From assembly GCA_902168185.1 (NCBI GenBank), contig CABHOV010000001.1, forward strand, positions 1-37,356: a stretch of 37,356 bases of DNA, written 5' to 3'. Below the pieces are notes generated by a model that was not told where the DNA came from, did no database searches, and was given only the letters and a program-made list of their open reading frames with translations. The translations under genes and the position numbers were made by a program. Position 1 is the stretch's first letter. Every line of letters starts with the position of its first letter. Shown piece by piece: positions 8,734-17,522 of this stretch. Origin of the DNA: an uncultured Bacteroides sp. (GTDB taxonomy: Bacteria > Bacteroidota > Bacteroidia > Cytophagales > Cyclobacteriaceae).

Positions 8734-10107
8734 ATGACTTCGCAACCATCACAAGCAGCACTATTAAGAAAGTATGACGTTCCTACGCCACGCTATACCA
8801 GCTATCCTACCGTTCCATATTGGAATATTGACAGTTTTACGAACGAGAAATGGATCAGAGTGGTTAGGAAAACGTTCGAAGAAACGAATGACACGAACGG
8901 AATCAGTATATATATACATTTGCCGTTCTGTGAAAGCTTATGCACGTATTGTGCGTGCTCTACACGGATCACAAAAAACCACAACATTGAAGTTCCCTAT
9001 ATACAGGCCTTATTAAAGGAATGGAGTTTTTACAGAAATATTTTCAAGAAGCGTCCCCTGGTGCGTGAATTACATTTAGGAGGTGGCACACCTACTTTTT
9101 TTAGTCCACAAAATTTACGTTGGCTCATTACCTATATACTGGAAGAAGTCGATTTGCATCATGATTTCGAACTAAGCTTTGAAGGTCATCCTAACAACAC
9201 TACACGTGAGCATCTTCAAACGTTGTTTGATCTGGGGGCTACGCGTGTAAGCTTTGGCGTACAAGACCTCGATGAAAAAGTACAGCAGACTATACATCGC
9301 ATTCAGCCTTTTGAAAACTTGCAGCAAGTAACGATGCAGGCACGAGAAATAGGATATGAATCCGTTAGCTTTGATTTGATCTATGGCCTTCCGTTTCAAA
9401 CACCGTTTACAGTTTCCGATACTATTGAAAAAGTACTCACGTTGAAACCCGATCGTGTTTCATTCTATAGCTATGCGCATGTACCGTGGCTCAAGCCAGG
9501 ACAACGTGGTTATGAAACTGCAGACTTGCCTTCAAGTTCACTCAAACGACATCTCTATGAAATCGGCAGACACTTGCTTCGGAAAGCAAATTATGCAGAT
9601 ATAGGTATGGATCATTTTGCACTCCGTCACGATGCATTATTTAAAGCACATATAGCAGGAAAACTGCATCGTAACTTTATGGGATATACCGTAACCAACA
9701 CCGACTTGTTGATTGGGTTAGGGGCTTCCGCGATCAGTGATGCAAAATACGCTTACGCACAAAACGAGAAAAAAACTGAAGAGTATCTCGGTGCAATTCA
9801 TCATAGCGGCTCCGCGATTCTCAAAGGACATATTCATTCAGACGAAGATCTGCTGCTAAAGCAATGTATTCTTCAAATCAGCTGCCAGGGCGAGCTTAGT
9901 CCGGAACTTCTTATGCAAGTGATCAACGCCCGTATGCTGGATGCACTCATGGAAATGGAGAAAGAAGGTATACTATATTTATACGAAGCAGGTGGCTTGA
10001 AAGTAACAACCGCTGGCGAACCATTCATCCGGAATATCTGCAGAGTGTTCGATTCCTATATGCACGAACCGCAAAGTAACCGTGAGATTTTTAGCAAAGC
10101 TATTTAG
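8734..10107 (+). CDS. hemN: Oxygen-independent coproporphyrinogen III dehydrogenase HemN (radical SAM)
   Basis: The 457-residue cytoplasmic enzyme converts coproporphyrinogen III to protoporphyrinogen IX without oxygen, feeding haem synthesis for the cbb3 oxidase at low O2. The radical-SAM cluster motif is C66-x3-C70-x2-C73-x-C75 (CESLCTYCAC), the HemN arrangement. The N-terminal LLRKYDVPTPRYTSYPT and the later LHLGGGTPTF, FEGHPN and FDLIYGLPFQT are characteristic of true HemN rather than HemW. Length matches E. coli HemN (457). The start is fixed by the family N-terminus, with no other Met nearby. The gene is monocistronic between a double operator and a terminator at 10148. Confidence 0.96.
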   Translation: MTSQPSQAALLRKYDVPTPRYTSYPTVPYWNIDSFTNEKWIRVVRKTFEETNDTNGISIYIHLPFCESLCTYCACSTRITKNHNIEVPYIQALLKEWSFYRNIFKKRPLVRELHLGGGTPTFFSPQNLRWLITYILEEVDLHHDFELSFEGHPNNTTREHLQTLFDLGATRVSFGVQDLDEKVQQTIHRIQPFENLQQVTMQAREIGYESVSFDLIYGLPFQTPFTVSDTIEKVLTLKPDRVSFYSYAHVPWLKPGQRGYETADLPSSSLKRHLYEIGRHLLRKANYADIGMDHFALRHDALFKAHIAGKLHRNFMGYTVTNTDLLIGLGASAISDAKYAYAQNEKKTEEYLGAIHHSGSAILKGHIHSDEDLLLKQCILQISCQGELSPELLMQVINARMLDALMEMEKEGILYLYEAGGLKVTTAGEPFIRNICRVFDSYMHEPQSNREIFSKAI

Positions 10108-10147
10108 GATAACCATCACAACGCATCTTTAAGAGGCAAATCACAAA

Positions 10148-10185
10148 GAAAGGCCTTCACCATGTGAAGGCCTTTCGATTTTTAC
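10148..10185 (+). terminator. Intrinsic terminator after hemN
   Basis: A perfect 13-bp stem (10148-10160 with 10164-10176) has a 3-nt CAT loop and is followed by a short T-rich tail (gattttta). It separates hemN from the ccoNO promoter. Confidence 0.85.
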
Positions 10186-10247
10186 ATCTGGTAAAGAAGT
10201 TTTGCATAGCCGTTACGTTGTTTGTGCCTACTCACAACAAATGCATC

Positions 10248-10261
10248 CTGACAAAAATCAG
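10248..10261 (+). promoter_or_regulatory. FNR/CRP-type operator of the ccoNO operon
   Basis: CTGACAAAAATCAG is identical over 14 bases to hemN operator 1; including flanks it reads CCTGACAAAAATCAGG, an almost perfect palindrome. The first T of TGAC (10249) lies exactly 61 nt before the TTT at 10310. Confidence 0.85.
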
Positions 10262-10305
10262 GTTATCCAATAACAACCGTCATCAGCACGATGATCTTCT
10301 CCCTC

Positions 10306-10313
10306 TACTTTTA
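10306..10313 (+). promoter_or_regulatory. -7 element of the ccoNO operon
   Basis: TACTTTTA matches TAnnTTTG in 7 of 8 positions and sits at the conserved distance from the operator. Transcription would start near 10317, about 32 nt before the ATG at 10349. I prefer it to the AATATTTG at 10321 because of the spacing shared with the three other promoters. Confidence 0.6.
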
Positions 10314-10348
10314 TTGCCAGAATATTTGTGATAAACTCTGAGCAACGT

Positions 10349-12484
10349 ATGGAAGTAGAAAAATTCAGTTACGATAACAAGATCGTAAAAGCCTTCATGA
10401 TCGCTACGGTCGTGTTCGGATTAGTAGGGATGCTGGTTGGTCTTACTGCGGCCATTCAGCTGGTATATCCAATTTTTAATTTTGATACGCAGTATACTAC
10501 CTTCGGACGAATTCGTCCGCTGCATACCAACGCCATCATATTTGCCTTTGTAGGCAACGCGATGTTTGCAGGTATATATTATTCTCTACAACGTCTGCTC
10601 AAGTCGCGGATGTTCAGCGACAAGCTTAGCTGGATTCACTTCTGGGGCTGGCAACTTATCATTCTTGCAGCTGCGATTACGTTACCGTTAGGGTTTACAA
10701 CTTCCAAAGAATATGCGGAGCTCGAATGGCCAATTGATATAGCCATCACCATCATCTGGGTTGTATTCGGCTGGAATATGATCGGTACAATTATCAAGCG
10801 AAGAGAGCGACACATGTATGTAGCCGTTTGGTTCTACATCGCCACATTCGTAACGGTGGCGGTACTCCACGTTGTCAACTCATTTGAAATGCCAGTAACA
10901 TTTTTCAAAAGCTATTCCTGGTATGCCGGAGTGCAGGATGCCCTTGTACAATGGTGGTACGGTCATAATGCGGTTGCATTCTTTTTGACAACACCATTTC
11001 TGGGTTTGATGTACTACTTTCTGCCGAAGGCTGCTAATCGCCCGGTATATTCCTATCGCTTGTCGATCATTCACTTTTGGTCGTTGATCTTTATCTATAT
11101 ATGGGCAGGACCACACCATTTACTATATACATCGCTTCCGGATTGGGCACAGTCGCTGGGTACTGTTTTCTCGATCATGCTAATTGCTCCGTCCTGGGGT
11201 GGTATGTTGAATGGTTTGATGACGCTTCGTGGCGCGTGGGACCGTGTTCGTGAAGACGCTGTATTGAAATTTATGGTTGTTGCCGTAACTGCATACGGCA
11301 TGGCTACGCTGGAAGGTCCGCTGCTTTCCCTCAAGAATGTAAATGCTATAGCACACTTCACCGATTGGATTGTAGCGCACGTTCACGTGGGTGGCCTTGG
11401 ATGGAACGGCTTCATGACGTTTGCTATACTATATTGGATCACACCACGCATGTGGAACACAAAGCTATATTCCGCCAAGCTTGCCAATCTTCACTTCTGG
11501 CTTGGAACACTGGGAATTATATTCTATGCATTGCCCATGTATGTATCCGGTGTTGTGCAGAGCTTAATGTGGAAAGAATTCAATGCCGAAGGATTCCTGG
11601 TATATAAAAATTTCCTGGAGACAACGGTTCAGATCTTGCCGCTGCATGGCCTGCGTGCTATAGGCGGTGGCCTATACCTGATCGGCGCGATCATCATGAC
11701 GTATAACCTGATCAAGACTGCATATGCCGGAAGCTTCATCGCGAATGAAGAAGCAGAAGCAGCACCACTTGCAAAAGTATATATTCAAAAAACAGGAGGC
11801 TGGCATCATCGCGTATTGGAACACAAACCTGTTCTATTTACAGTCCTTACAGTAATAGCAATTCTACTCGGTGGTGTTATCGAAATGGTGCCAACGTTCC
11901 TGATCAAATCAAATATACCTACCATCAGCAGCGTGAAACCATATAGTCCGTTGGAGTTACACGGCCGTGATATATATATCCGTGAAGGATGTGTAAACTG
12001 CCACACACAAATGGTACGTCCTTTCCGTTCGGAAACAGAACGCTATGGCGAATACTCGAAGGCTGGTGAATTTGTATATGACCATCCATTCCTCTGGGGA
12101 TCAAAACGTACCGGTCCGGATCTTCACCGCATCAGCGGTAAATACTCCAACAGCTGGCACTACAATCACATGCTTGCTCCGGATGCTGTATCAACGGGTT
12201 CGATTATGCCGGCATACCCATGGTTGTTTGAGCAGACGATTGATAAAGGTGAAACACGTGGCAAAATAAATGCACTCCGAAAAATCGGAGTTCCATACGA
12301 AGAAGGATATGAGCAAGAGGCGAACAACGACCTTGAGAAGCAGGCTGGAGAAATAACCGCCACATTAAAAGCTGACGGTATAGAAGTGGCAGACGATGCC
12401 GAGATCATTGCATTGATCGCATACTTGCAACGACTCGGAAAAGATATTAAAGCAGAGAAAACTGCACAGACCGAAAATCAGTAA
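10349..12484 (+). CDS. ccoNO: Fused cbb3 cytochrome c oxidase subunits I and II (CcoN-CcoO)
   Basis: The 711-residue fusion covers the catalytic subunit CcoN (about residues 1-500) and the mono-haem c subunit CcoO (about 525-700) in one inner-membrane polypeptide. It reduces O2 to water at high affinity. The CcoN part shows the haem/CuB histidines in LHTNA, WWYGHNAVAF, WAGPHH and AHVHVGGLGWN, and the helix-VII tyrosine region FIYIWAG. The CcoO part shows CVNCH (Cys about 548) with TQMVRPF and the later SIMPAYPWLF, which carries the methionine ligand. A GTG at 10328 is in frame, but ATG 10349 (MEVEKFSYDN) fits the family N-terminus. In proteobacteria ccoN and ccoO are separate genes; fusion is known in Bacteroidota. 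First gene of the operon ending at 16410. Confidence 0.96.
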   Translation: MEVEKFSYDNKIVKAFMIATVVFGLVGMLVGLTAAIQLVYPIFNFDTQYTTFGRIRPLHTNAIIFAFVGNAMFAGIYYSLQRLLKSRMFSDKLSWIHFWGWQLIILAAAITLPLGFTTSKEYAELEWPIDIAITIIWVVFGWNMIGTIIKRRERHMYVAVWFYIATFVTVAVLHVVNSFEMPVTFFKSYSWYAGVQDALVQWWYGHNAVAFFLTTPFLGLMYYFLPKAANRPVYSYRLSIIHFWSLIFIYIWAGPHHLLYTSLPDWAQSLGTVFSIMLIAPSWGGMLNGLMTLRGAWDRVREDAVLKFMVVAVTAYGMATLEGPLLSLKNVNAIAHFTDWIVAHVHVGGLGWNGFMTFAILYWITPRMWNTKLYSAKLANLHFWLGTLGIIFYALPMYVSGVVQSLMWKEFNAEGFLVYKNFLETTVQILPLHGLRAIGGGLYLIGAIIMTYNLIKTAYAGSFIANEEAEAAPLAKVYIQKTGGWHHRVLEHKPVLFTVLTVIAILLGGVIEMVPTFLIKSNIPTISSVKPYSPLELHGRDIYIREGCVNCHTQMVRPFRSETERYGEYSKAGEFVYDHPFLWGSKRTGPDLHRISGKYSNSWHYNHMLAPDAVSTGSIMPAYPWLFEQTIDKGETRGKINALRKIGVPYEEGYEQEANNDLEKQAGEITATLKADGIEVADDAEIIALIAYLQRLGKDIKAEKTAQTENQ

Positions 12485-12574
12485 GATGTATACTTATTCG
12501 TGAAGACGCAGTATCACCTTGATGCTGCCTCCTTCACGAAAGTATATATCCAACCAATAATAAACCTTAATGTC

Positions 12575-12769
12575 ATGTATAAAAACGTTCTTCAAAGTAT
12601 AGAGAACATCGCGATCTGGCCGATAATCTCTTTCGTTATATTCTTCGTATTCTTCCTCTGCCTGTTGCTATGGGTATTTACTACTGATAAGAAATTTATT
12701 GATAAGATGAAGTCCATGCCCATGGATGATTCAACCCTGAAAGAAGAAAATTCTAACATTAAACTATAA
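12575..12769 (+). CDS. ccoQ: Small cbb3 oxidase subunit, CcoQ-like
   Basis: The 64-residue protein has one membrane helix (about residues 13-36, rich in Phe, Ile and Leu) followed by the cytosolic tail TTDKKFIDKMKSMPMDDS. Position between ccoNO and ccoP, size and single-helix topology fit CcoQ, the small subunit that stabilises CcoP in the complex; sequence conservation in this family is weak. An in-frame GTG at 12500 would add 25 residues of unlikely sequence, so ATG 12575 is preferred. The stop is 4 nt before ccoP. Confidence 0.75.
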   Translation: MYKNVLQSIENIAIWPIISFVIFFVFFLCLLLWVFTTDKKFIDKMKSMPMDDSTLKEENSNIKL

Positions 12770-12773
12770 GACC

Positions 12774-13727
12774 ATGAGAAGAGCTGTATTATTAATTCTA
12801 TCCATGATCTATACCCTGAGTGCCTTTGCACAGGACACAGCGCAGGCGCAAAGAACTTTCTGGGATGATCCTGTAAATCATCCGATGCTTCCAGTATATC
12901 TGCTTGTCTTCTTCATCCTGGTGGTAATCACTTTGGTGGGCATCGTGGCGCTATACCTGATACAAGTTATCAACGTGCTTGTCGTTGAGTCGGATAAGGC
13001 AAGGGCTTTAAAACTTGGAGTACCTTATATACCGAAGCCGTCCTTGTGGAGCAAACTGGTGCAACGGCTAAATGCGTCTGTGCCGGTAGAAGAAGAAAAA
13101 GATATAGAACTCGAACACAATTATGATGGCATAAAAGAATTGGACAATCATTTACCACCCTGGTGGAAATGGCTTTTCTATGGTACGGTCGTATACGCCA
13201 TTATATATATAGTAGTGTTCCACTTTTCGGATACCCTTCCGCTACAAGAGAAAGAGTATCAACAGGAACTCGCGATTGCTGAGGAGCAAGCCCGGAAACT
13301 AAAAGCATCTCAGCCGCAGGAAGAAATAGATGAAAGTACACTAGCTTTCAGCAATGACCAGGCGCTTATTGAAAAAGGTAAAGCGGTTTTCAATGGCAAC
13401 AACTGTGGCGCTTGTCACCGAAATGATGGCGGTGGAAATACCATAGGACCAAACCTCACCGATCTATACTGGTTGCATGGTGGTGATGTGAAACAAGTCT
13501 TTCACACCATTAAAAACGGAGTGGTTGAAAAAGGAATGCCTGCCTGGGGTAAATCTATGAGTCCGCAGGATGTACGCAACGTTACTTTCTTTGTAATGAG
13601 TTTACAAGGCACTAACCCTGCAAATGAAAAAGGTCCGCAAGGAGATCTGTTCAAACCAGCTGCTGTGGAATTGGACAGTACAACTGCAATTATAGCAGAC
13701 AGCGTAAAAGTTCAGGCTTCATTGTGA
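12774..13727 (+). CDS. ccoP: Cbb3 oxidase subunit III CcoP, single-haem form
   Basis: The 317-residue membrane-anchored cytochrome c donates electrons to CcoO/CcoN. An N-terminal signal-like helix ending in AFAQ is followed by a second helix (about residues 40-68), a charged cytosolic loop, then the conserved DNHLPPWWKWLFYGT of the FixP N-terminal domain and a third helix. One cytochrome c domain follows, with CGACH (about residues 211-215) and KGMPAWG supplying the methionine ligand (about 255). Proteobacterial CcoP has two CxxCH motifs; only one is seen here. The early helix before the FixP domain is also an addition to the proteobacterial layout. The C-terminal about 35 residues are low-complexity. 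Confidence 0.93.
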   Translation: MRRAVLLILSMIYTLSAFAQDTAQAQRTFWDDPVNHPMLPVYLLVFFILVVITLVGIVALYLIQVINVLVVESDKARALKLGVPYIPKPSLWSKLVQRLNASVPVEEEKDIELEHNYDGIKELDNHLPPWWKWLFYGTVVYAIIYIVVFHFSDTLPLQEKEYQQELAIAEEQARKLKASQPQEEIDESTLAFSNDQALIEKGKAVFNGNNCGACHRNDGGGNTIGPNLTDLYWLHGGDVKQVFHTIKNGVVEKGMPAWGKSMSPQDVRNVTFFVMSLQGTNPANEKGPQGDLFKPAAVELDSTTAIIADSVKVQASL

Positions 13728-13801
13728 AATAGCTTTAAGCAGAAAGCTTAAGCCAAACACCAGGCCGACATACATATATAGGAAAGTATAGAGTGAAGAC
13801 A

Positions 13802-15289
13802 ATGGAAGGCGGGATTAAAATGGATATCCGGAAAGAGCGGTTGGCTAAAAGTGCAGCCGCTTCTCTTCCCACTGAAACGGAAGAAGAATTCCGGGACAGT
13901 ATTGCTACGGTGGATGAGAAGGGAAAAAGAATATGGATATACCCTAAAAGGCCTTCCGGTCAATATCATAACTGGCGTATAGCCGTTACCGTTGTACTCT
14001 TGTCCGTTTTGTTTGGCGGACCATTTTTAAAAATCAACGGACAGCCCTTTCTTCTGTTGAATGTCTTCGAGCGGAAATTCGTTATTCTGGGACAAGCATT
14101 CTGGCCGCAGGATTTTTTTCTCTTGGCCATTGTGCTTCTAACGTTCTTCGTCTTTATCATTCTGTTCACCGTTGTGTTCGGTCGTGTGTGGTGTGGATGG
14201 ATGTGTCCGCAGACATTATTCATGGAAATGGTTTTTCGGAAGATCGAATACTTGATTGAAGGTGACGCTGCTGCGCAACGAAGATTAGCAAAGGAGCCCT
14301 GGAGTGCGGGCAAAATCTTCAAGAAGACCGCAAAGCATAGTATATTTCTTGCTATATCGTTATTGATAGCGCATACCCTTATGGCATACCTCATCGGGGT
14401 GGATGATACCATTGCCATAGCAAGTCATGCGCCTTCCGAAAATATAGCAGGGTTTATAGGGCTGGCTGTTTTCACAGGAATCTTCTATGGTATATATGCG
14501 AAGTTCCGGGAGCAGGCGTGTATTGCAGTTTGTCCTTATGGGAGATTACAGGGAGTTCTCCTCACAAAGGAATCCATCGTTGTTGCTTATGACTGGCTAC
14601 GAGGCGAGCCACGCGGGCATATAAAAAAGAATACGGAAGCAAAAGTAAACACCGGTGATTGCATCGACTGTAAACTTTGTGTTCATGTATGTCCTACTGG
14701 TATAGATATACGCAACGGCACACAAATGGAATGTGTCAACTGTACAGCCTGTATAGATGCGTGCGATGACGTTATGATCAAAATAGGAAAACCAAAAGGA
14801 CTTATCCGCTATGCTTCCTATAATTCCATTAAAGATGGTATATCCAGGATCATCACCGGAAAAGTTATCGGATATTCTTTTGTATTGCTGGCTTTGATGG
14901 GCATTCTGAGTTTCGCACTGATCACACGCTCGGATGTAGAGACCACCGTACTGAAAGTCCCCGGAACACTATACCAACGTGAACCCGGCTATATTACGAA
15001 CTTGTACAATGTTGAATTTGTGAATAAGACATTCGATGAAATGTCTCTTGAAATTAAAATTGAATCTCCTGCTACAGCACAAATCCATAAAGTGGATGGC
15101 AAGGCAATTACCATTCCGGCAGAAGGTTTTGTTAAGAGTATATATTTCGTACGGATTCCCGAAAAGGATGTAACCAATGCTCGTACGGTTATAAGACTGG
15201 GCATTTATCACGATGGGAAAAAAGTAGAAACGGTGAAGGCCAAATTTATAGGGCCTGTCAGTAAAGCATCAGACGCTAAAAGAAATTAA
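13802..15289 (+). CDS. ccoG: CcoG, membrane polyferredoxin for cbb3 assembly
   Basis: The protein of about 495 residues is a FixG/CcoG family membrane iron-sulfur protein, implicated in reducing Cu(II) for CcoI-mediated copper delivery. Visible motifs are GRVWCGWMCPQTLFMEM after the first helices, REQACIAVCPYGRLQG, and two [4Fe-4S] ferredoxin motifs, CIDCKLCVHVCP and CVNCTACIDACD. The C-terminal half has a further helix (GYSFVLLALMGILSFALI) and a periplasmic Ig-like domain (FixG_C). In-frame starts exist at 13793 (GTG), 13802 and 13820 (ATG); 13802 is chosen without strong evidence. ccoH begins 4 nt after the stop. Confidence 0.93.
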   Translation: MEGGIKMDIRKERLAKSAAASLPTETEEEFRDSIATVDEKGKRIWIYPKRPSGQYHNWRIAVTVVLLSVLFGGPFLKINGQPFLLLNVFERKFVILGQAFWPQDFFLLAIVLLTFFVFIILFTVVFGRVWCGWMCPQTLFMEMVFRKIEYLIEGDAAAQRRLAKEPWSAGKIFKKTAKHSIFLAISLLIAHTLMAYLIGVDDTIAIASHAPSENIAGFIGLAVFTGIFYGIYAKFREQACIAVCPYGRLQGVLLTKESIVVAYDWLRGEPRGHIKKNTEAKVNTGDCIDCKLCVHVCPTGIDIRNGTQMECVNCTACIDACDDVMIKIGKPKGLIRYASYNSIKDGISRIITGKVIGYSFVLLALMGILSFALITRSDVETTVLKVPGTLYQREPGYITNLYNVEFVNKTFDEMSLEIKIESPATAQIHKVDGKAITIPAEGFVKSIYFVRIPEKDVTNARTVIRLGIYHDGKKVETVKAKFIGPVSKASDAKRN

Positions 15290-15293
15290 TATT

Positions 15294-15722
15294 ATGAACT
15301 TCGGAAAATGGATTGTAGTAGCCTTCGTATTGTTTGCGGCATTTATAGCCACGCTGGTTACTGTGTGTGTTCGTCAGGACATCAGTCTTGTATCGAAAGA
15401 TTACTATGCAGAAGAACTCAATTACCAGGGTCAAATCCAACGGCTCAACAACACCGCACAACTACAGGAGCGGCCAATCATCAAAGTAGTAGACCACACG
15501 TTGCATATTGAATTCGATCAGTTAGACAAAATGGAAAATGGCACGTTGAAATTATTCTGTCCATCGAATGCAAAAATGGATCGTGATTTTAAAGTATCAC
15601 CTTCCCATCCGCAGGTACAGTCATTCAATCTCGATGCGCTTCAAAAGGGAATGTATCGCGCCAAGCTATCGTGGAAAATGAACGGCAAAGAATTTTACCA
15701 GGAAGAAGTAATCTATATCTGA
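15294..15722 (+). CDS. ccoH: FixH/CcoH family cbb3 assembly protein
   Basis: The 142-residue protein has one N-terminal membrane helix (about residues 4-26) followed by the FixH signature VSKDYYAEELNYQGQIQRLNN (about residues 34-54) and a beta-rich periplasmic domain. CcoH interacts with the assembling cbb3 complex and stabilises it. Position after ccoG (4 nt) and 1 nt before the SafE-like gene gives a tightly packed operon. Length is slightly below the proteobacterial FixH (about 160). Confidence 0.9.
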   Translation: MNFGKWIVVAFVLFAAFIATLVTVCVRQDISLVSKDYYAEELNYQGQIQRLNNTAQLQERPIIKVVDHTLHIEFDQLDKMENGTLKLFCPSNAKMDRDFKVSPSHPQVQSFNLDALQKGMYRAKLSWKMNGKEFYQEEVIYI

Positions 15723-15723
15723 T

Positions 15724-16410
15724 ATGTTCATTACTGCATTGCTCATGGGATTTGCCGGAAGCCTGCACTGTGTAGGAATGTGTAGTCCATTGGCCATGGC
15801 TGTTAGTAATCTAAATCCTGCTGCAACGCTGAATCGCCTGGTATATAACCTCGGAAGAATATTAACCTATAGCATCTTAGGATTACTCATCGGAAGCGCT
15901 GGCTGGGCTTTACCGTTAACTGAATTCCAGAACCCACTCTCTATAGTATTGGGAGTATGCCTGCTTGTTTTTTCGGTGATGGGCGTGGTCAATATACATA
16001 TACCGGTGCTCACCAAACTTATTCAAAAATTAACGTCTTTCTTAAAAACGGTCTTCGCGAGATTTCTACAACACAATAATCACCTCTCCATTTTTATACT
16101 AGGGGCACTGAATGGTCTCCTCCCCTGCGGATTAACCTTTCTCGCCCTCACGTATTGCTTAACATTGGGAAGTCCTATAGCAAGCGTTTACTTTATGTTA
16201 CTCTTTGGCGTGGGTACATTACCTGCGATGCTTGGCCTTACAGCCTTGTTCCAATATTTCGTAAAGCGTTTCAATCTAAGCTTTAGAAAAGTAACAACAG
16301 CGATGCTTTTTCTCTCCGGATGTTTGTTGATTGCACGGGTATTCTTTGTCCACGAAGGGCACACAGCACTGCCCGCGCAACACGCAACCGAGATCACGAT
16401 CTGTCGCTAA
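15724..16410 (+). CDS. SafE/TauE-like membrane protein of the cbb3 operon
   Basis: The 228-residue protein has about six membrane helices. It opens with GFAGSLHCVGMCSPLAMAV and has LNGLLPCGLTFLALTYCL in the middle. These Cys- and Pro-containing segments define the 'sulfite exporter TauE/SafE' group related to DsbD-type and UreH-like transporters, which is regularly the last gene of Bacteroidota cbb3 operons. The CxxxC in the first helix (HCVGMC) and the PCG motif could bind copper or undergo thiol chemistry, so a role in metal or redox supply during oxidase assembly is a reasonable inference; sulfite export is not supported by context. It starts 1 nt after ccoH. Confidence 0.8.
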   Translation: MFITALLMGFAGSLHCVGMCSPLAMAVSNLNPAATLNRLVYNLGRILTYSILGLLIGSAGWALPLTEFQNPLSIVLGVCLLVFSVMGVVNIHIPVLTKLIQKLTSFLKTVFARFLQHNNHLSIFILGALNGLLPCGLTFLALTYCLTLGSPIASVYFMLLFGVGTLPAMLGLTALFQYFVKRFNLSFRKVTTAMLFLSGCLLIARVFFVHEGHTALPAQHATEITICR

Positions 16411-16438
16411 TATAGCATCGTGCTTCAGCATGCTATAT
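16410..16438. terminator. Inverted repeat between convergent genes, possible bidirectional terminator
   Basis: ATATAGCAT (16410-16418) and ATGCTATAT (16430-16438) form a 9-bp stem with an 11-nt loop between the convergent cbb3 operon and the regulator gene. No T tract follows, so termination strength is doubtful. Confidence 0.4.
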
Positions 16439-16443
16439 ATACA

Positions 16444-17505
16444 TTAGCGCGCTACATTCCAGCGAACAACTTTCTCCAGCTTGGTGGGGTGTATAATTTT
16501 GATTTTGCCGCTTTCAATTTCAATAATGCCTTCTTCTTTAAAATCGGATAGCACACGGATTACAGATTCTGAAGCAGTGCCTACCATTTTAGCCAGGTCT
16601 TCGCGGGATATAGCGATAACCGACTTGGCATCTTGCAGCGAAGTGGATTTCAATAAAGCCTCAGCAGTGCGTTGCCGTACAGAATTATAGGCGAGGTTCA
16701 GAAGTTGTCTTTCGCGCTCGGCAACTTTCTTGCAGAGCAAATTTATAAAGCTCGCGGAGACATCCGGGTGACTTTGCATCATGAGTATAAAATCGTGTCG
16801 TGGTATAGCAACGAGCTCCGAATCCAATAGTGCTACCGCAGATTCTTTATAGTTATCATTTTCAAGCACCGGCTCAAATCCAAAAAAGTCGTTTGCTTCA
16901 TACAGGTTGGTAATAAATTCCTTTCCATCAGGATGCGACTTAAATGTTTTAACATTACCTGACTTAATGAAATATACCTGCAGCGGCATATCGCCTTCCG
17001 AAAATATTTCAGCCTTCTTTTTAAAAAGCTTTACTTTTCTGTCTTTACCAAGATCCTTTATGTTAAGAACTTTTTGTGCGTCTTTAATAAAGTTATCCAA
17101 TCCTTCAGGCGTTGCTTCATAATACTTCTGTTGCATGGCGCTCTTGCGCAGCCTGGTTTCAATGGCGTTGAGAAGATCGGTATCGTCAAATGGTTTTGTG
17201 AGGTAATCATCTGCTCCCAGGTTCATCCCTTTGCGGATGTCTGTCTTCTCGGTTTTCGCAGTGAGAAATATAAAAGGTATACTCGCTGTGTCTTCCTTCT
17301 TGCTTAATATATGAAGAACACCGTAGCCATCCAGCTCCGGCATCATAATATCACAAATGATCAGATCGGGTTTTTCATGTTGCGCTAACTCTACTCCAAT
17401 TTTTCCATTCTCAGCTGTAACCACATCATAATTAGCAAGCGCCAATATTTCACTGGTGTTTTCCCTGATCTCAGGATTATCTTCAATTAAAAGAATCTTC
17501 TTCAT
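16444..17505 (-). CDS. Response regulator: receiver fused to CRP/FNR-type DNA-binding module
   Basis: The 353-residue protein has a CheY-like receiver (about 1-120; phosphoacceptor D52 in IICDIMMPE, acidic E8/D9, T82, K104), a cyclic-nucleotide-binding-like beta-roll (about 150-270) and a CRP-type helix-turn-helix (about 298-330). The recognition helix TASESVIRVLSDF aligns with FNR ETISRLLGRF: E313 and R317 occupy the positions that read TGA, while the FNR Ser is Ile here, in line with boxes that begin CTGA or ATGA rather than TTGA. There is no FNR-type cysteine cluster, so it should not sense O2 itself. Encoded 17 nt after the kinase, it is the best candidate to bind the TGAYAAAAATCA boxes. 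Confidence 0.9.
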   Translation of the reverse strand: MKKILLIEDNPEIRENTSEILALANYDVVTAENGKIGVELAQHEKPDLIICDIMMPELDGYGVLHILSKKEDTASIPFIFLTAKTEKTDIRKGMNLGADDYLTKPFDDTDLLNAIETRLRKSAMQQKYYEATPEGLDNFIKDAQKVLNIKDLGKDRKVKLFKKKAEIFSEGDMPLQVYFIKSGNVKTFKSHPDGKEFITNLYEANDFFGFEPVLENDNYKESAVALLDSELVAIPRHDFILMMQSHPDVSASFINLLCKKVAERERQLLNLAYNSVRQRTAEALLKSTSLQDAKSVIAISREDLAKMVGTASESVIRVLSDFKEEGIIEIESGKIKIIHPTKLEKVVRWNVAR

Positions 17506-17522
17506 AGTAATTTCTTAAAATA

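Noticed and set aside
10328-10348. GTG start adding seven residues to CcoNO
   Set aside because: ATG 10349 gives the usual family N-terminus; the extension has no conservation value, although the GTG would still be within the predicted transcript.
13966-14418. 150-codon minus-strand frame within ccoG
   Set aside because: It is antisense to a well-supported ccoG with conserved cysteine motifs; composition is unnatural.
16444-17505. Possibility that the receiver-CRP protein is an iron-sulfur FNR
   Set aside because: Only two cysteines are visible (C51 and C258) and there is no N-terminal cysteine cluster, so direct Fe-S oxygen sensing is not supported.
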